From Catellatospora sp. TT07R-123 (GTDB taxonomy: Bacteria; Actinomycetota; Actinomycetes; Mycobacteriales; Micromonosporaceae), in assembly GCF_018327705.1 (NCBI RefSeq), contig NZ_BNEM01000002.1:372001-436000 (forward strand): a stretch of DNA of 64,000 nt. Reading direction: 5' to 3'. Made by a program: the position numbers and the translations under genes. The notes beneath the pieces are model-generated. The model had not been told where the DNA came from. It worked only from the letters and a program-made list of their open reading frames with translations, and did not search any database. Shown here piece after piece: positions 1 through 8,246 of this stretch (the first letter of the stretch is position 1; each line of letters opens with the position of its first letter).

Positions 1-1
1 G

Positions 2-181
2 GCCTTCGGCTTCGGCGTCCACCAGTGCATCGGGCAGCCGCTGGCCCGCATCGAGCTGCGTATCGCCTTCGCCGAGCTCACCGCCCGGCTGCCCGGACTC
101 GCCCTGGCCGCCGACCCGGCCGAGCTCCAGTTCCGCAGCTCCACCGTCTTCGGCGTCGAGCGGATGCCGGTGAGCTGGTGA
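2..181 (+). CDS. Cytochrome P450, C-terminal fragment cut by window edge
   Basis: Only the last 59 codons are inside the window; the gene starts to the left. The visible part opens with the P450 heme-binding loop FGFGVHQCIG, whose cysteine is the axial thiolate ligand of the heme iron, followed by the L helix (PLARIELRIAFAEL) and the usual short C-terminal beta region, ending in TGA at 179-181. P450s hydroxylate or otherwise oxidise small molecules using electrons from ferredoxin. A glycosyltransferase of the macrolide type follows about 70 bp downstream on the same strand, so the two could belong to one tailoring or detoxification unit. The substrate cannot be inferred from this fragment. 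Confidence 0.9.
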   Translation, partial: AFGFGVHQCIGQPLARIELRIAFAELTARLPGLALAADPAELQFRSSTVFGVERMPVSW

Positions 182-254
182 GCCGAGACCCGGGCTGATC
201 TTCCCGGTGACCCGCGGCGCCTCCGGTCCGGCCGGGCGCCACTACTGTGTCGGC

Positions 255-1532
255 ATGGCTCGGATTGTGGTGGCGTCGATGCCGTTCGCCGGTCACGTGG
301 GCGCGATGACCGCGGTCGCCGGTGAGCTGGCGGGTCGCGGTCACGAGGTGCTGGCCTACACCGGCGCGAAGTACGCGCAGCGGTTCGCCGCGGTGGGCGC
401 GCGGTGGCTGCCGTGGCAGCAGGCCACCGACTTCGACGACAGCGATCTCGCGGCCACGTTCCCTCCGGTCGGCGACGGCAAAGGCCTGCGCGGCGGTATG
501 GCCAACGTCGAGCACGTGCTCCTGGGCACCGGGGCCGGGCAGGCCGCCGACCTGCTCGCCGAGGCCTCGCGCGAACCGGTCGACCTGTTCGTGACCGATC
601 ACCTGGCATTCGGCGTCGCGCTGGCCGGGGAGACCCTCGGGCTGCCGTGGGCCTCGGTGGCGGTGACGCCGCTGCCGCTGGAGAGCCGGGAACTGCCTCC
701 GCCCGGGTTCCCGGCCCTGCCCGCCAGGGGTCCGCTCGGGCGGGTCCGCGACCGGGCCCTGCGCTCGGTGCTGCACGCGGTGGCCGCCCGGGTCGTCGAC
801 CCGATGCTGAACCGGATGCGGGCCGCCGCCGGACTGCCCGCATCCACGGGCGGGATGGACAGCCTGCTCTCGCCGCATCTGGTGCTGGCGCAGGGCGTGC
901 CCGGACTGGACTATCCGCGCGGCGATCTGCCGCCGCACGTCCACTTCGTCGGCCGGCTCGCCGTCGCGGCCTCCCCGCAGGAACTCCCGGCGTGGTGGCC
1001 CGAGGTCGTCGCGGCGCGCGCCGACGGCATACCGGTGGTGCACGTGACCCAGGGGACGCTCGACGTCGACTTCACCGACCTGCTGAAACCGGCGATCGCC
1101 GGGCTCGCCGGCGAGCGGGTGCTCGTGGTGTGCACGACCGGCGGCGCTCCGGTCGACGCGCTCGGGCCGGTGCCGGACAACGTCCGCGCGGCCCGGTTCC
1201 TGCCGCATGACCAGCTGCTGCCGCTCACCGACGTGATGGTCACCAACGGCGGCTGGAACGGGGTGCTGGCCGCGGTGCAGGCGGGTGTGCCGCTCGTGGT
1301 CGCGGGCGCGTCGCTGGACAAGCCCGAGGTCGCCCGGCGGGTCGCCTGGTCCGGGGTCGGCCGGAACCTGCACACGGGCAGGCCGGGAGCCGCCCGGGTC
1401 CGCCGCGCGGTGCGGCACCTGCTGGAGCGGCCCGAGCACGCCCGGCGCAGCAGGGAGCTGGGGGCGAAGCTGGCCGCGGCCGGTGGCGCGAGCACGGCGG
1501 GCGACCTGCTGGAAGAGCTGATCGCCGCCTGA
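255..1532 (+). CDS. MGT-type glycosyltransferase (GT-B, family 1)
   Basis: A 425-residue GT-B glycosyltransferase of the kind that moves an activated sugar onto macrolides or other lipophilic acceptors. The N-terminal half begins ARIVVASMPFAGHVGAM, the usual first Rossmann strand with a PFxGHV motif. The C-terminal half has the donor-site sequence VTNGGWNGVLAAVQAGVPLV at about residue 327 onwards. Most family members have THGG there; the histidine is an asparagine in this protein. The ATG at 255 is preferred over the in-frame start at 207 because the family begins right at this strand; no strong Shine-Dalgarno is visible. It follows a P450 gene and precedes a DinB gene. Confidence 0.85.
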   Translation: MARIVVASMPFAGHVGAMTAVAGELAGRGHEVLAYTGAKYAQRFAAVGARWLPWQQATDFDDSDLAATFPPVGDGKGLRGGMANVEHVLLGTGAGQAADLLAEASREPVDLFVTDHLAFGVALAGETLGLPWASVAVTPLPLESRELPPPGFPALPARGPLGRVRDRALRSVLHAVAARVVDPMLNRMRAAAGLPASTGGMDSLLSPHLVLAQGVPGLDYPRGDLPPHVHFVGRLAVAASPQELPAWWPEVVAARADGIPVVHVTQGTLDVDFTDLLKPAIAGLAGERVLVVCTTGGAPVDALGPVPDNVRAARFLPHDQLLPLTDVMVTNGGWNGVLAAVQAGVPLVVAGASLDKPEVARRVAWSGVGRNLHTGRPGAARVRRAVRHLLERPEHARRSRELGAKLAAAGGASTAGDLLEELIAA

Positions 1533-1600
1533 GCCCGGCGCACGTCCGGGTCGAGGTGCTCGGGCTGCCGGTCGTCGTAGGTCCCGCATACGATCCGCCG

Positions 1601-2098
1601 ATGATCGACGAGAGATTCGAGCTGCCGGGCACGGCCGAGGAGCGCCAGGTGGTCGAGGCGTTCCTGGAGTTCCAGCGCAACGCGCTGGTGCGCAAGTGCG
1701 ACGGCCTGGACGACCGGCAGTTCCGCAGGCGGTCGGTGCCGACCTCCCGGCTGTCCCTGGCCGGGCTCGTGCGGCACCTGGCCGCCGTCGAGCGGTGGTA
1801 TTTCCAGGCGGTCATCGCCGACGCGTTCCCAGGCTCGCTGTTCGCGACGTCCACTGCCGACTTCGACGACATCGAGGCCGCGACCCGGGACGACACGTTC
1901 GGCATCTGGCGGGCGGAGGTCGAGGTGTCCCGCCGCATCGCCGCCGAGCGGTCGCTGGAGGTGGTCGGCCGGCACCCGGACACCGGTCAGGAGCACTCGC
2001 TGCGCTGGGTCTTCCACCACATGATCGACGAGTACGCGCGGCATCTCGGCCACGCCGACATGCTGCGCGAGGCGGTGGACGGTCAGACCGGGGAGTAG
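1601..2098 (+). CDS. DinB / DUF664 family protein
   Basis: A 165-residue four-helix-bundle protein of the DinB/DUF664 superfamily, which in actinomycetes includes mycothiol-dependent metal enzymes. Histidines sit where the family places its metal ligands: H59 in LVRHLAAVERWYF, H139/H140 in WVFHHMIDEYARH, and H148/H151 in RHLGHADMLRE. The ATG at 1601 is chosen over 1556 because the upstream codons do not resemble the family. It lies about 70 bp after the glycosyltransferase stop on the same strand. The actual reaction is not known; a thiol-transferase or detoxification role is an inference from the family. Confidence 0.8.
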   Translation: MIDERFELPGTAEERQVVEAFLEFQRNALVRKCDGLDDRQFRRRSVPTSRLSLAGLVRHLAAVERWYFQAVIADAFPGSLFATSTADFDDIEAATRDDTFGIWRAEVEVSRRIAAERSLEVVGRHPDTGQEHSLRWVFHHMIDEYARHLGHADMLREAVDGQTGE

Positions 2099-2133
2099 GC
2101 GCCCTGGCCTCGCGGGTCTGCTCCGGACAGGCC

Positions 2134-2778
2134 TCAGGCCGGGCTGGGCCGGCCCGGGTCGGTGGCCAGTTTCACCGCGATGAGGCCCAGCATCGAACCG
2201 GTGACGTACCGCTGGATCCGCAGCCAGCTCGGGCGGCGGGAGAGGAACCCCGCGATCGTCCCCGCCATGAGCACCAGCGCCGAGTTCACCGTGAGACTGA
2301 CGCACATCTGCACGGTGCCCAGCTGGAGGCTCTGCAGCAGCAGGTGGCCGGCCCGGACGTCGATGAACTGGGGAAGCAGCGAGGCGTACATGACTGCGGC
2401 CTTCGGGTTGAGCAGGTTGGTGACCAGGCCCATCAGGAACAGCCGGTACGGCGGATGCGGCGGCAGTTCCACCGGGGCGAACACGGAGGTGCCGCCCGGC
2501 CGGACCGCCTGCCACGCCAGGTACCCGAGGTAGGCGGCGCCGGCGATCTTCACGCCGAGGTAGAGCTCCGGGACGGCCGTGAACAGCGCCGACAGCCCGA
2601 GCGCGGTGGCGACGATGTAGACGACGAAGCCGACCGCGACGCCGGCGAGGGAGATCAGGCCCGCGCGGCGCCCCTGGCCGATGCTGCGGGACACGACGTA
2701 CATCATGTTCGGGCCGGGAGTGAGCACCATGCCGAGCGCCACCGTGGCGACTCCGAGCGCCGCAGCAAGACTGATCAT
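2134..2778 (-). CDS. LysE/RhtB family exporter
   Basis: A 214-residue inner-membrane protein with about six hydrophobic segments. The N-terminus matches the LysE/RhtB amino-acid exporter family, including the hallmark GMVLTPGPNMMYV at about residues 16-28. These proteins export amino acids or related small metabolites by proton exchange. It stands alone on the minus strand, convergent with the DinB gene and divergent from the MMPL transporter, with about 150 bp of upstream DNA. The substrate cannot be told from sequence. Confidence 0.88.
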   Translation of the reverse strand: MISLAAALGVATVALGMVLTPGPNMMYVVSRSIGQGRRAGLISLAGVAVGFVVYIVATALGLSALFTAVPELYLGVKIAGAAYLGYLAWQAVRPGGTSVFAPVELPPHPPYRLFLMGLVTNLLNPKAAVMYASLLPQFIDVRAGHLLLQSLQLGTVQMCVSLTVNSALVLMAGTIAGFLSRRPSWLRIQRYVTGSMLGLIAVKLATDPGRPSPA

Positions 2779-2934
2779 GAGGCGATCCTGTCAGGCGGGC
2801 GGCGGCCGTGTCGAAGGCCAATCGCCAGGAGGTGGCCGCATCACCGGCTTCGACCATCTTGATTTCGGGCAACCGGCGGTATCTCATGGCGGGGCGACCG
2901 CCCAGATCGGACGGCCGCCCCTCAGGAGGATGCG

Positions 2935-5097
2935 ATGCTCGCACGGCTCGGTCGGACTGTCGCCCGGTGGCGGTACGCCGTGCTCGCCGTCTGGGCCGTG
3001 ATCGCCCTGAGCGGCGCGGTCCTCGGCGGCGGCGTCTACGACCGGACCCAGTCGCTGGACGGGTTGCGCCCGGACGCGGAGTCGTCCAGGGCCCAGACCC
3101 GCATCGACGAGCTGACCCCGACGGGCGAGCAGCTGGTGGCGGTGGTCTCCGGCCGGGACTTCTTCGCCACCGACCTGGTCAGCCAGGCCAGCCGCATCAT
3201 GTACGAGGTCCGGGCGATCCCCGGCGTCGTGAAGGTCACCGACGCGTACACCGCGGGCTCCGGCCAGATCTCATCGGACAACCAGAGCTCGCTGGTCGTC
3301 GTCGAGCTGTCGCCCGAACTGGGCGACGACGAGGCCTTGGCCGTGGCCGACCGGGTGGCCGCCGCGCTGCACCGCATCGACGCGCCCCGCGTGCTGGTCG
3401 GCGGCAAGCTGCTCGCCGAGCGTGACTTCGGCGACCAGGCGATCGCCGATGCCGCGTTCGGGGAGTCGGTCGCGCTGATCGTGCTGTGCGGGGTGCTCGT
3501 GCTCATCGTCGGCGGGCTGGTCGCGAGCAGCCTGCCGCTGGGTACGGCGCTGGCCACCGTCGCGGGCACGCTGCTGGCGCTGACCGGCCTGGCTAGTGCG
3601 GTCCCGGTCAGCGAGTACACGGTCAACGTGGTCACGCTGCTCGGCCTGGGGCTGGCGGTCGACTACAGCCTGCTGATCCTGGCCCGGTTCCGCGAGGAGC
3701 GGGCGGCCGATCCCGGTGCGCCGGTGCCGGAGCTGCTGGCGCGGACGGTGTCCACGGCCGGGCGGGCGGTGCTGGTCGCGGGGCTCGCGGTGGGGGTGGC
3801 GCTGTCGGGCCTGTTCGTGTTCGCGGAGCCGCTGCTGGCCGCGATGGCGCTGGGCGGCGCGCTGGTGGTCGTGCTGGCCGGTGCGGCCGGGCTGACCCTG
3901 GTGCCCGCGCTGATCGCGGTGGCGCACCGGCGGATCCCGGCGCCGGGGACGCGGACCTGGGTGTGGCGGCGGCCCGCCCGGCGCGGCCCCGGGCTGCTGG
4001 CGCGGTCGGCCGCGTTCGCGCAGCGCCGGCCTGCCGTGGTCGCCCTGGCGGTGACCGCGGGCCTGCTCGCGCTGAGCGTGCCGCTGCTGCACGTGAACCT
4101 CGCCGACTCCGATGCCCGGTCGCTGCCCGCGGGCAGCGAGGCCCGGCTGGCGTACGAGGCGGTCCAGCGCGACTTCGCGGCGAAGTACCCCCAGCCGGTG
4201 CCCGTGGTGATCGACGCCGCCGCCGACGCGCCCGGGGTCCGGGAGCTGCTGGACCGGATGCGCGCCCTGCCCGGGGTGACCGATGTGGACCTGCGCGAGC
4301 ACGTGCCGGCCCAGGCCGTCATCGCCGAGGTGGAGACGGCCGGCCCGGCCGCGGCAGAGCACGTCCAGCGGCTGGTGCGCGAGCTGCGGGCGCTGGACAC
4401 GCCGGTGCCCGTGCTGGTGGCGGGCCCGGCCGCGGAGCTCGTCGACGCCAAGGACGCCATGGCCGAGCGGCTGCCGGTGGCGCTGGCGGTGGTCGTCGCC
4501 GCGACCGCGCTGCTGCTGTTCCTGCTCACCGGTTCGGTGGTCGCGTCGGTGAAGGCGCTGCTGATGAACCTGCTCACGATGCTGGCGACGCTGGGGGTGC
4601 TGGTCGCGGTGTTCCAGTGGGGTTGGGGCTCGGCGCTGCTGGGGTTCGAGCCCTGGGGGGCGCTGGACCTGACGACGCCGCTGCTGCTGTTCGTGTTCGT
4701 CTTCGGCCTGTCCATGGACTACGAGGTGTTCCTGCTGGCCCGGATCAGGGAGGAGTGGTCCCGGCGGACCGGCGACGACCGCGGTGCCAACGACCGTGCG
4801 GTGCTGGCCGGGATCGTCGCGACGGGGCCGGTGGTGACCGCGGCGGCGGTGTCGATCGGCGTGGTGTTCCTCGGCTTCGCGCTGGGGCAGCTGGTCGCGG
4901 TCAAGGAGATCGGCGTGGGCATGGCCGTGGCCGTGCTGCTCGACGTCGTCGTGGTGCGCGGGCTGCTGCTGCCCTCGGTGATGTCCCTGCTCGGCCGGGC
5001 CAACTGGTGGCCTTCCCGCAGCGTCGCGGCCGGCACGCGCGGGCGTCCGCCCGTGCCGGAGGTCATCCCGGCGCCGGTGCCGAAGCTGCGGCGTTGA
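2935..5097 (+). CDS. MMPL/RND family transporter
   Basis: A 720-residue membrane transporter of the MMPL branch of the RND superfamily. The architecture is duplicated: one N-terminal membrane helix, an extracytoplasmic loop, five helices, then a second similar half. Each half has the family's helix motif with a conserved Asp-Tyr, GLAVDYSLLILARFREE near residue 240 and GLSMDYEVFLLARIREEW near residue 595. Such proteins export lipids, polyketides or drugs across the cytoplasmic membrane. An AGGAGG Shine-Dalgarno sits 5 bp before the ATG at 2935. Its 3' end overlaps the convergent PEP-mutase-like gene by 35 bp. Confidence 0.92.
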   Translation: MLARLGRTVARWRYAVLAVWAVIALSGAVLGGGVYDRTQSLDGLRPDAESSRAQTRIDELTPTGEQLVAVVSGRDFFATDLVSQASRIMYEVRAIPGVVKVTDAYTAGSGQISSDNQSSLVVVELSPELGDDEALAVADRVAAALHRIDAPRVLVGGKLLAERDFGDQAIADAAFGESVALIVLCGVLVLIVGGLVASSLPLGTALATVAGTLLALTGLASAVPVSEYTVNVVTLLGLGLAVDYSLLILARFREERAADPGAPVPELLARTVSTAGRAVLVAGLAVGVALSGLFVFAEPLLAAMALGGALVVVLAGAAGLTLVPALIAVAHRRIPAPGTRTWVWRRPARRGPGLLARSAAFAQRRPAVVALAVTAGLLALSVPLLHVNLADSDARSLPAGSEARLAYEAVQRDFAAKYPQPVPVVIDAAADAPGVRELLDRMRALPGVTDVDLREHVPAQAVIAEVETAGPAAAEHVQRLVRELRALDTPVPVLVAGPAAELVDAKDAMAERLPVALAVVVAATALLLFLLTGSVVASVKALLMNLLTMLATLGVLVAVFQWGWGSALLGFEPWGALDLTTPLLLFVFVFGLSMDYEVFLLARIREEWSRRTGDDRGANDRAVLAGIVATGPVVTAAAVSIGVVFLGFALGQLVAVKEIGVGMAVAVLLDVVVVRGLLLPSVMSLLGRANWWPSRSVAAGTRGRPPVPEVIPAPVPKLRR

Positions 5098-5809
5098 CCT
5101 GCGTGTACGAGGGAAGGCCGGTCGCGATCGGAAGGCCGTCCCGGACGGCCTCGGCGGTCCGCACCGCCGCCGCCAGCGCGGCCCGGAACAGCAGCGAACC
5201 GGTGCTGATCCGGCGTACGCCGAGGTCGGCCAGTTCGGCGACGGTGTGCCTGCCGGGCAGGAACAGGATGTTGACCGGGAGGTCGACCGCCGCCACGACG
5301 GCGGCGATGTCCGCGGGTTCGGACAGACCCGGGACGAACACCCCGTCGGCACCGGCGTCGGCGTAGCGCCGTACCCGGTGCAGCGTCTCCCTCAGGTCGC
5401 CGGGCCGCTGCCAGTGGGTGTCGGTGCGGGCGTTGACGAACAACCCCGGCACCTGCTGCTTGACCGCGCTGATCAGAGCCGCGTGGGCCGCGGCCGGGCC
5501 CATGGCGTCCTCCATGTTGACGCCGACGGCCCCGGATGCCGCCACGGCCGCCGCGGCTTCGACCGAGCCGGTCTCGATGTCGGCGGTGAGGCACACCGGC
5601 AGCGTCGCCAGTGCCCTGATCAGGCGCAGCGTCTCGGCGGCGGTGGCGCCCAGGCCGTCGGGCAGGCCGCTCGCGGCCGCGACGCCGAGGCTGGTCGTGC
5701 CGAGCGCCGGGAAACCGGCGTCGGCCAGGCTGCGCGCGGACGCGACGTCCCACACGTTCGGCAGCACGAGCGGGTCACCGGCGCGGTGCAGTGCGGCGAA
5801 GTCCCTCAT
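5063..5809 (-). CDS. Isocitrate lyase / PEP mutase family protein
   Basis: A 248-residue TIM-barrel protein of the PEP mutase/isocitrate lyase superfamily, which forms or breaks C-C or C-P bonds next to a carboxylate using Mg2+. Visible motifs are PNVWDVASA (residues 17-25), ADIETG with D77/E79 as likely metal ligands, and GVNMEDA with E100/D101. The cysteine of true isocitrate lyases (KKCGH) is absent, so it belongs to the broad subgroup of unknown reaction. The start ATG overlaps the stop of the mini-P450 gene as ATGA, so the two are translationally coupled. Confidence 0.85.
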   Translation of the reverse strand: MRDFAALHRAGDPLVLPNVWDVASARSLADAGFPALGTTSLGVAAASGLPDGLGATAAETLRLIRALATLPVCLTADIETGSVEAAAAVAASGAVGVNMEDAMGPAAAHAALISAVKQQVPGLFVNARTDTHWQRPGDLRETLHRVRRYADAGADGVFVPGLSEPADIAAVVAAVDLPVNILFLPGRHTVAELADLGVRRISTGSLLFRAALAAAVRTAEAVRDGLPIATGLPSYTQVNAAASAPAPG

Positions 5810-6483
5810 GCCGCCGCCTCCTCGGCCCGGCTCGCCTCGACGAGGGCCAGGGCATGGGCACGGCCGGGGCAGCGGCGCGGCCCGGCGCCGAACGCCAGCT
5901 CGCCGGACAGCCGCACCTGCACCACCTCGCCCGCTTCGATGGTGAGCTCGCCGACCGTCGTCGTGACGAGGGCACACCGCCTGGTCGCGGGGACAGGCGG
6001 CTGGTCGCGCAGCACGTCCTCGACCGGGTGCCGGCGCGCCTTGTCGATCAGGTCGGCGGTGGCGGCGCAGGCCTGGACGAGCACTCCGATCCGGGCCGCG
6101 GTCGGCTCGTCGTACCGGCCGCCGAACACCGCGACCAGCGCGCCGACGGCCGCGTCGGCGCGCCCGTCGTCGCCGCTGCCCGGCTGGTAGGCCTGCGCGA
6201 CGTCGCGCACCAGGCCGACGACGTCGTCCTGGACGCCCATGGCGCGTGCCAGTGCTTGCACCGGATGCGTCGAACCGGAGGTGCGCAGGGCGGCCAGCGG
6301 GATGGCGGCCAGGACCGCGACCGACAGCGCCCGGCGGCGCTCGTACGCCGGTCCGCTGCTGAACCGGCCGACCGTGGCGCGCAGCCACGCCACCCCGGCC
6401 TGCGCCGCCGGGACCGGCGGCACCGCGAACAGGGGGTCGTTCAGTACGGCGAGAACGGCGTCAGGGCCGTGGATCGTCTGCAT
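5806..6483 (-). CDS. Short cytochrome P450-like protein
   Basis: A 225-residue protein, about half the length of a normal P450 (near 400). The C-terminus keeps a good heme-binding loop, FGAGPRRCPG, with the candidate thiolate C205. The N-terminal half is much reduced: no clear I-helix oxygen-binding motif (A/G-G-x-D/E-T) and no EXXR pair is obvious. It may bind heme without acting as a monooxygenase. The ATG at 6483 is used because upstream codons are not protein-like and would run through the divergent promoter. It is coupled by ATGA to the PEP-mutase-like gene and divergent from an ArsR-type regulator, which probably controls the pair. Confidence 0.72.
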   Translation of the reverse strand: MQTIHGPDAVLAVLNDPLFAVPPVPAAQAGVAWLRATVGRFSSGPAYERRRALSVAVLAAIPLAALRTSGSTHPVQALARAMGVQDDVVGLVRDVAQAYQPGSGDDGRADAAVGALVAVFGGRYDEPTAARIGVLVQACAATADLIDKARRHPVEDVLRDQPPVPATRRCALVTTTVGELTIEAGEVVQVRLSGELAFGAGPRRCPGRAHALALVEASRAEEAAA

Positions 6484-6507
6484 ACGGCAAACGCTACGGC
6501 CGCGACA

Positions 6508-6548
6508 GTTCGGTGACGGCCGAACGGACCCGCGCCCACAATGGGACG
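6508..6548. promoter_or_regulatory. Divergent operator and leaderless promoter for ArsR-type gene
   Basis: Between the mini-P450 start (6483) and the regulator start (6549) lies an inverted repeat GTTCGG-N6-CCGAAC (6508-6525). A plausible rightward promoter has a -35-like GTGACG at 6513-6518 and a -10-like CACAAT at 6537-6542. That would start transcription at or next to the ATG at 6549, giving a leaderless mRNA. The palindrome covers the -35 region, as expected for autorepression. Base-by-base reading only; no mapped start site. Confidence 0.45.
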
Positions 6549-7247
6549 ATGAACACGGCATCTGACCTGGCATCGCTGGCGGCACTGCTCGCCGATCAGA
6601 CGCGGGCGGCCATGTGCCTGGCACTGCTGGACGGCCGGGCCTGGACCGCGGGCGAGCTCGCGGCCCATACCGGCGTCGCGCCCTCCACCGCGACCGAGCA
6701 CCTGCACCGCCTGATCAGCGGCGGGCTGCTCGTGGAGCGGCGCCAGGGCCGCCATCGATACGTACAGCTCAGCGGTCCGGCGGTCGCGCAACTGATCGAG
6801 GACCTGTCGGCCCACACCAGCCCCCGGCCGGCCCCGGCGCACGGGCTGCGGGAGACGACGGCCAGTGCCGCCCTGCGACGCGGCCGCACCTGCTACGACC
6901 ACCTGGCCGGGCGGCTCGGGGTGGCGATAACCGACGCGATGACCGTGGCGGGACTGCTCGATCAGACGGGCGGCTTCGCCCTCACCCCGGCTGGCCTGGC
7001 CTGGCTGACCGAGGTGCTGAAGGTGGGTCCGGACGAGTTGCGGCCCGCGAAACGGCCGCTCGCCCGCGGCTGCCTGGACTGGACGGAGCGCCGCCAGCAT
7101 CTGGCCGGCACAGCCGGGGCGAAGCTGTGCCGACAGCTGCTCGACAACGCATGGGTCGTGCGCATCGGTTCCAGCAGGGCGGTGCGGACGACCCCGGCCG
7201 GGAAGATCGCGCTCCGCCGCCTGCTGGAACTCCCTGACATCGACTAG
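6549..7247 (+). CDS. ArsR-type winged-helix regulator
   Basis: A 232-residue transcription factor. The N-terminal 90 residues form an ArsR-type winged helix: SLAALLADQTRAAMCLALL, then the recognition helix region TGVAPSTATEHLHRLISGG, and a wing RRQGRHRYVQL. The remaining 140 residues are typical of a larger actinomycete subgroup and could bind a ligand; no cysteine metal site is evident. The ATG at 6549 fits a leaderless promoter better than the upstream in-frame start at 6513. Gene order suggests it regulates the divergent mini-P450/PEP-mutase-like pair. Confidence 0.82.
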   Translation: MNTASDLASLAALLADQTRAAMCLALLDGRAWTAGELAAHTGVAPSTATEHLHRLISGGLLVERRQGRHRYVQLSGPAVAQLIEDLSAHTSPRPAPAHGLRETTASAALRRGRTCYDHLAGRLGVAITDAMTVAGLLDQTGGFALTPAGLAWLTEVLKVGPDELRPAKRPLARGCLDWTERRQHLAGTAGAKLCRQLLDNAWVVRIGSSRAVRTTPAGKIALRRLLELPDID

Positions 7248-7253
7248 CCGGGC

Positions 7254-7281
7254 GCGGCCTCCGGCGTCGTCGAGGCCGCGT
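7254..7281. terminator. Bidirectional hairpin terminator
   Basis: A 9-bp perfect stem CGCGGCCTC / GAGGCCGCG with a 10-nt loop lies between the convergent ArsR-type gene (stop 7247) and the ABC permease gene (stop 7293). There is no U-tract, as is common in high-GC actinomycetes. Confidence 0.6.
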
Positions 7282-7292
7282 CCGGCCCGCCG

Positions 7293-8246
7293 TCAGGCGA
7301 TGTCGCGGCGGCGGTTGAGCACGATGCCGATGGCGCCCGCGACGATCGCCCAGCCGATCATGACCAGCACGCCGACCCACCACTGCGCGGCCTGCGGGTA
7401 CAGCTTCTCCGGCGAGACCATGACCTGCGACGCGATGGGCGGCATGACGACGGCGGACGTCAGCACCCAGTCACCGTGGATGAGGTAGTTCCGGATGAGG
7501 TTGAACACGCCGATCCCGCCCACGAACCCGCCGAGGTAGATGACCATCGCGGTGACCACGGCGCCGATCTGGCTGTTGATCAGCGTGCCGAGCCCGAAGC
7601 CGAGCAGCGCCCACAGCAGGTAAGCGACCAGGTTGAAGATGATCGCCCGCTGGACCGGCCACTCGCCCAGGGAGTTCGTCAGGTCGAGGTTGTGGAAGAA
7701 CACCAGCCCGGCCGCGAACGACACGGCCCGCGACACGAGCCAGAAGACGAGCCCGAGTCCGAGCACGGCGAAGAGCTTGCCGAACACCACGCGGGTCCGC
7801 TGCGGCGTGGTCAGGAACGTGGCCGTCGCCGTCTGGTACTGGAATTCGTTGGTGATGACGAGGGCGCCCAGCAGCATCACCAGCAGCAGGCCGAAGAACT
7901 GGCCGCTGGTGAAGATGTTGCCGGCCGCGTTGACCGCTTGCAGGTGCAGGTCGTGCAGCTGCGCGAACTCCGCCCTGGCCGCCGCGATCTCCACCGCGCT
8001 CATGTTGCGGCCCGGCTTGAACACGGCGGCGGTGTCGCGCGCCCGGGCGAGGTGCTCGGACGCCTCGGCCATGTTGATGAACAGCGCGAGCCCGGTGAAG
8101 ACCAGCGACGCGATGCCGAACAGCCACCACGCGTTGGTGGTGGTTATCTTCCGGATCTCGCTGCGGACCAGCCGGAGCCCGGGGATGCCGACGTGGGCGA
8201 TCACGGGGCGCTGCGCGGCCGGGGGCGCCTGGACTGTCGCGGTCAT
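7293..8246 (-). CDS. ABC-2 type transporter permease
   Basis: A 317-residue integral membrane protein with about six hydrophobic segments and a long extracytoplasmic loop after the first, the layout of ABC-2 permeases (RSEIRKITTTNAWWLFG near the N-terminus, then a polar stretch to about residue 115). It pairs with the ATP-binding protein encoded just upstream; the ATP-binding gene's stop overlaps this ATG by 4 bp, so the two form one coupled operon. The system probably exports a peptide, lipid or antibiotic, but the substrate is unknown. Confidence 0.9.
   Translation of the reverse strand: MTATVQAPPAAQRPVIAHVGIPGLRLVRSEIRKITTTNAWWLFGIASLVFTGLALFINMAEASEHLARARDTAAVFKPGRNMSAVEIAAARAEFAQLHDLHLQAVNAAGNIFTSGQFFGLLLVMLLGALVITNEFQYQTATATFLTTPQRTRVVFGKLFAVLGLGLVFWLVSRAVSFAAGLVFFHNLDLTNSLGEWPVQRAIIFNLVAYLLWALLGFGLGTLINSQIGAVVTAMVIYLGGFVGGIGVFNLIRNYLIHGDWVLTSAVVMPPIASQVMVSPEKLYPQAAQWWVGVLVMIGWAIVAGAIGIVLNRRRDIA

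Noticed and set aside
3271-5352. Long minus-strand open frame across the MMPL gene
   Set aside because: Arg/His/Gln-rich shadow of a well-supported transporter.
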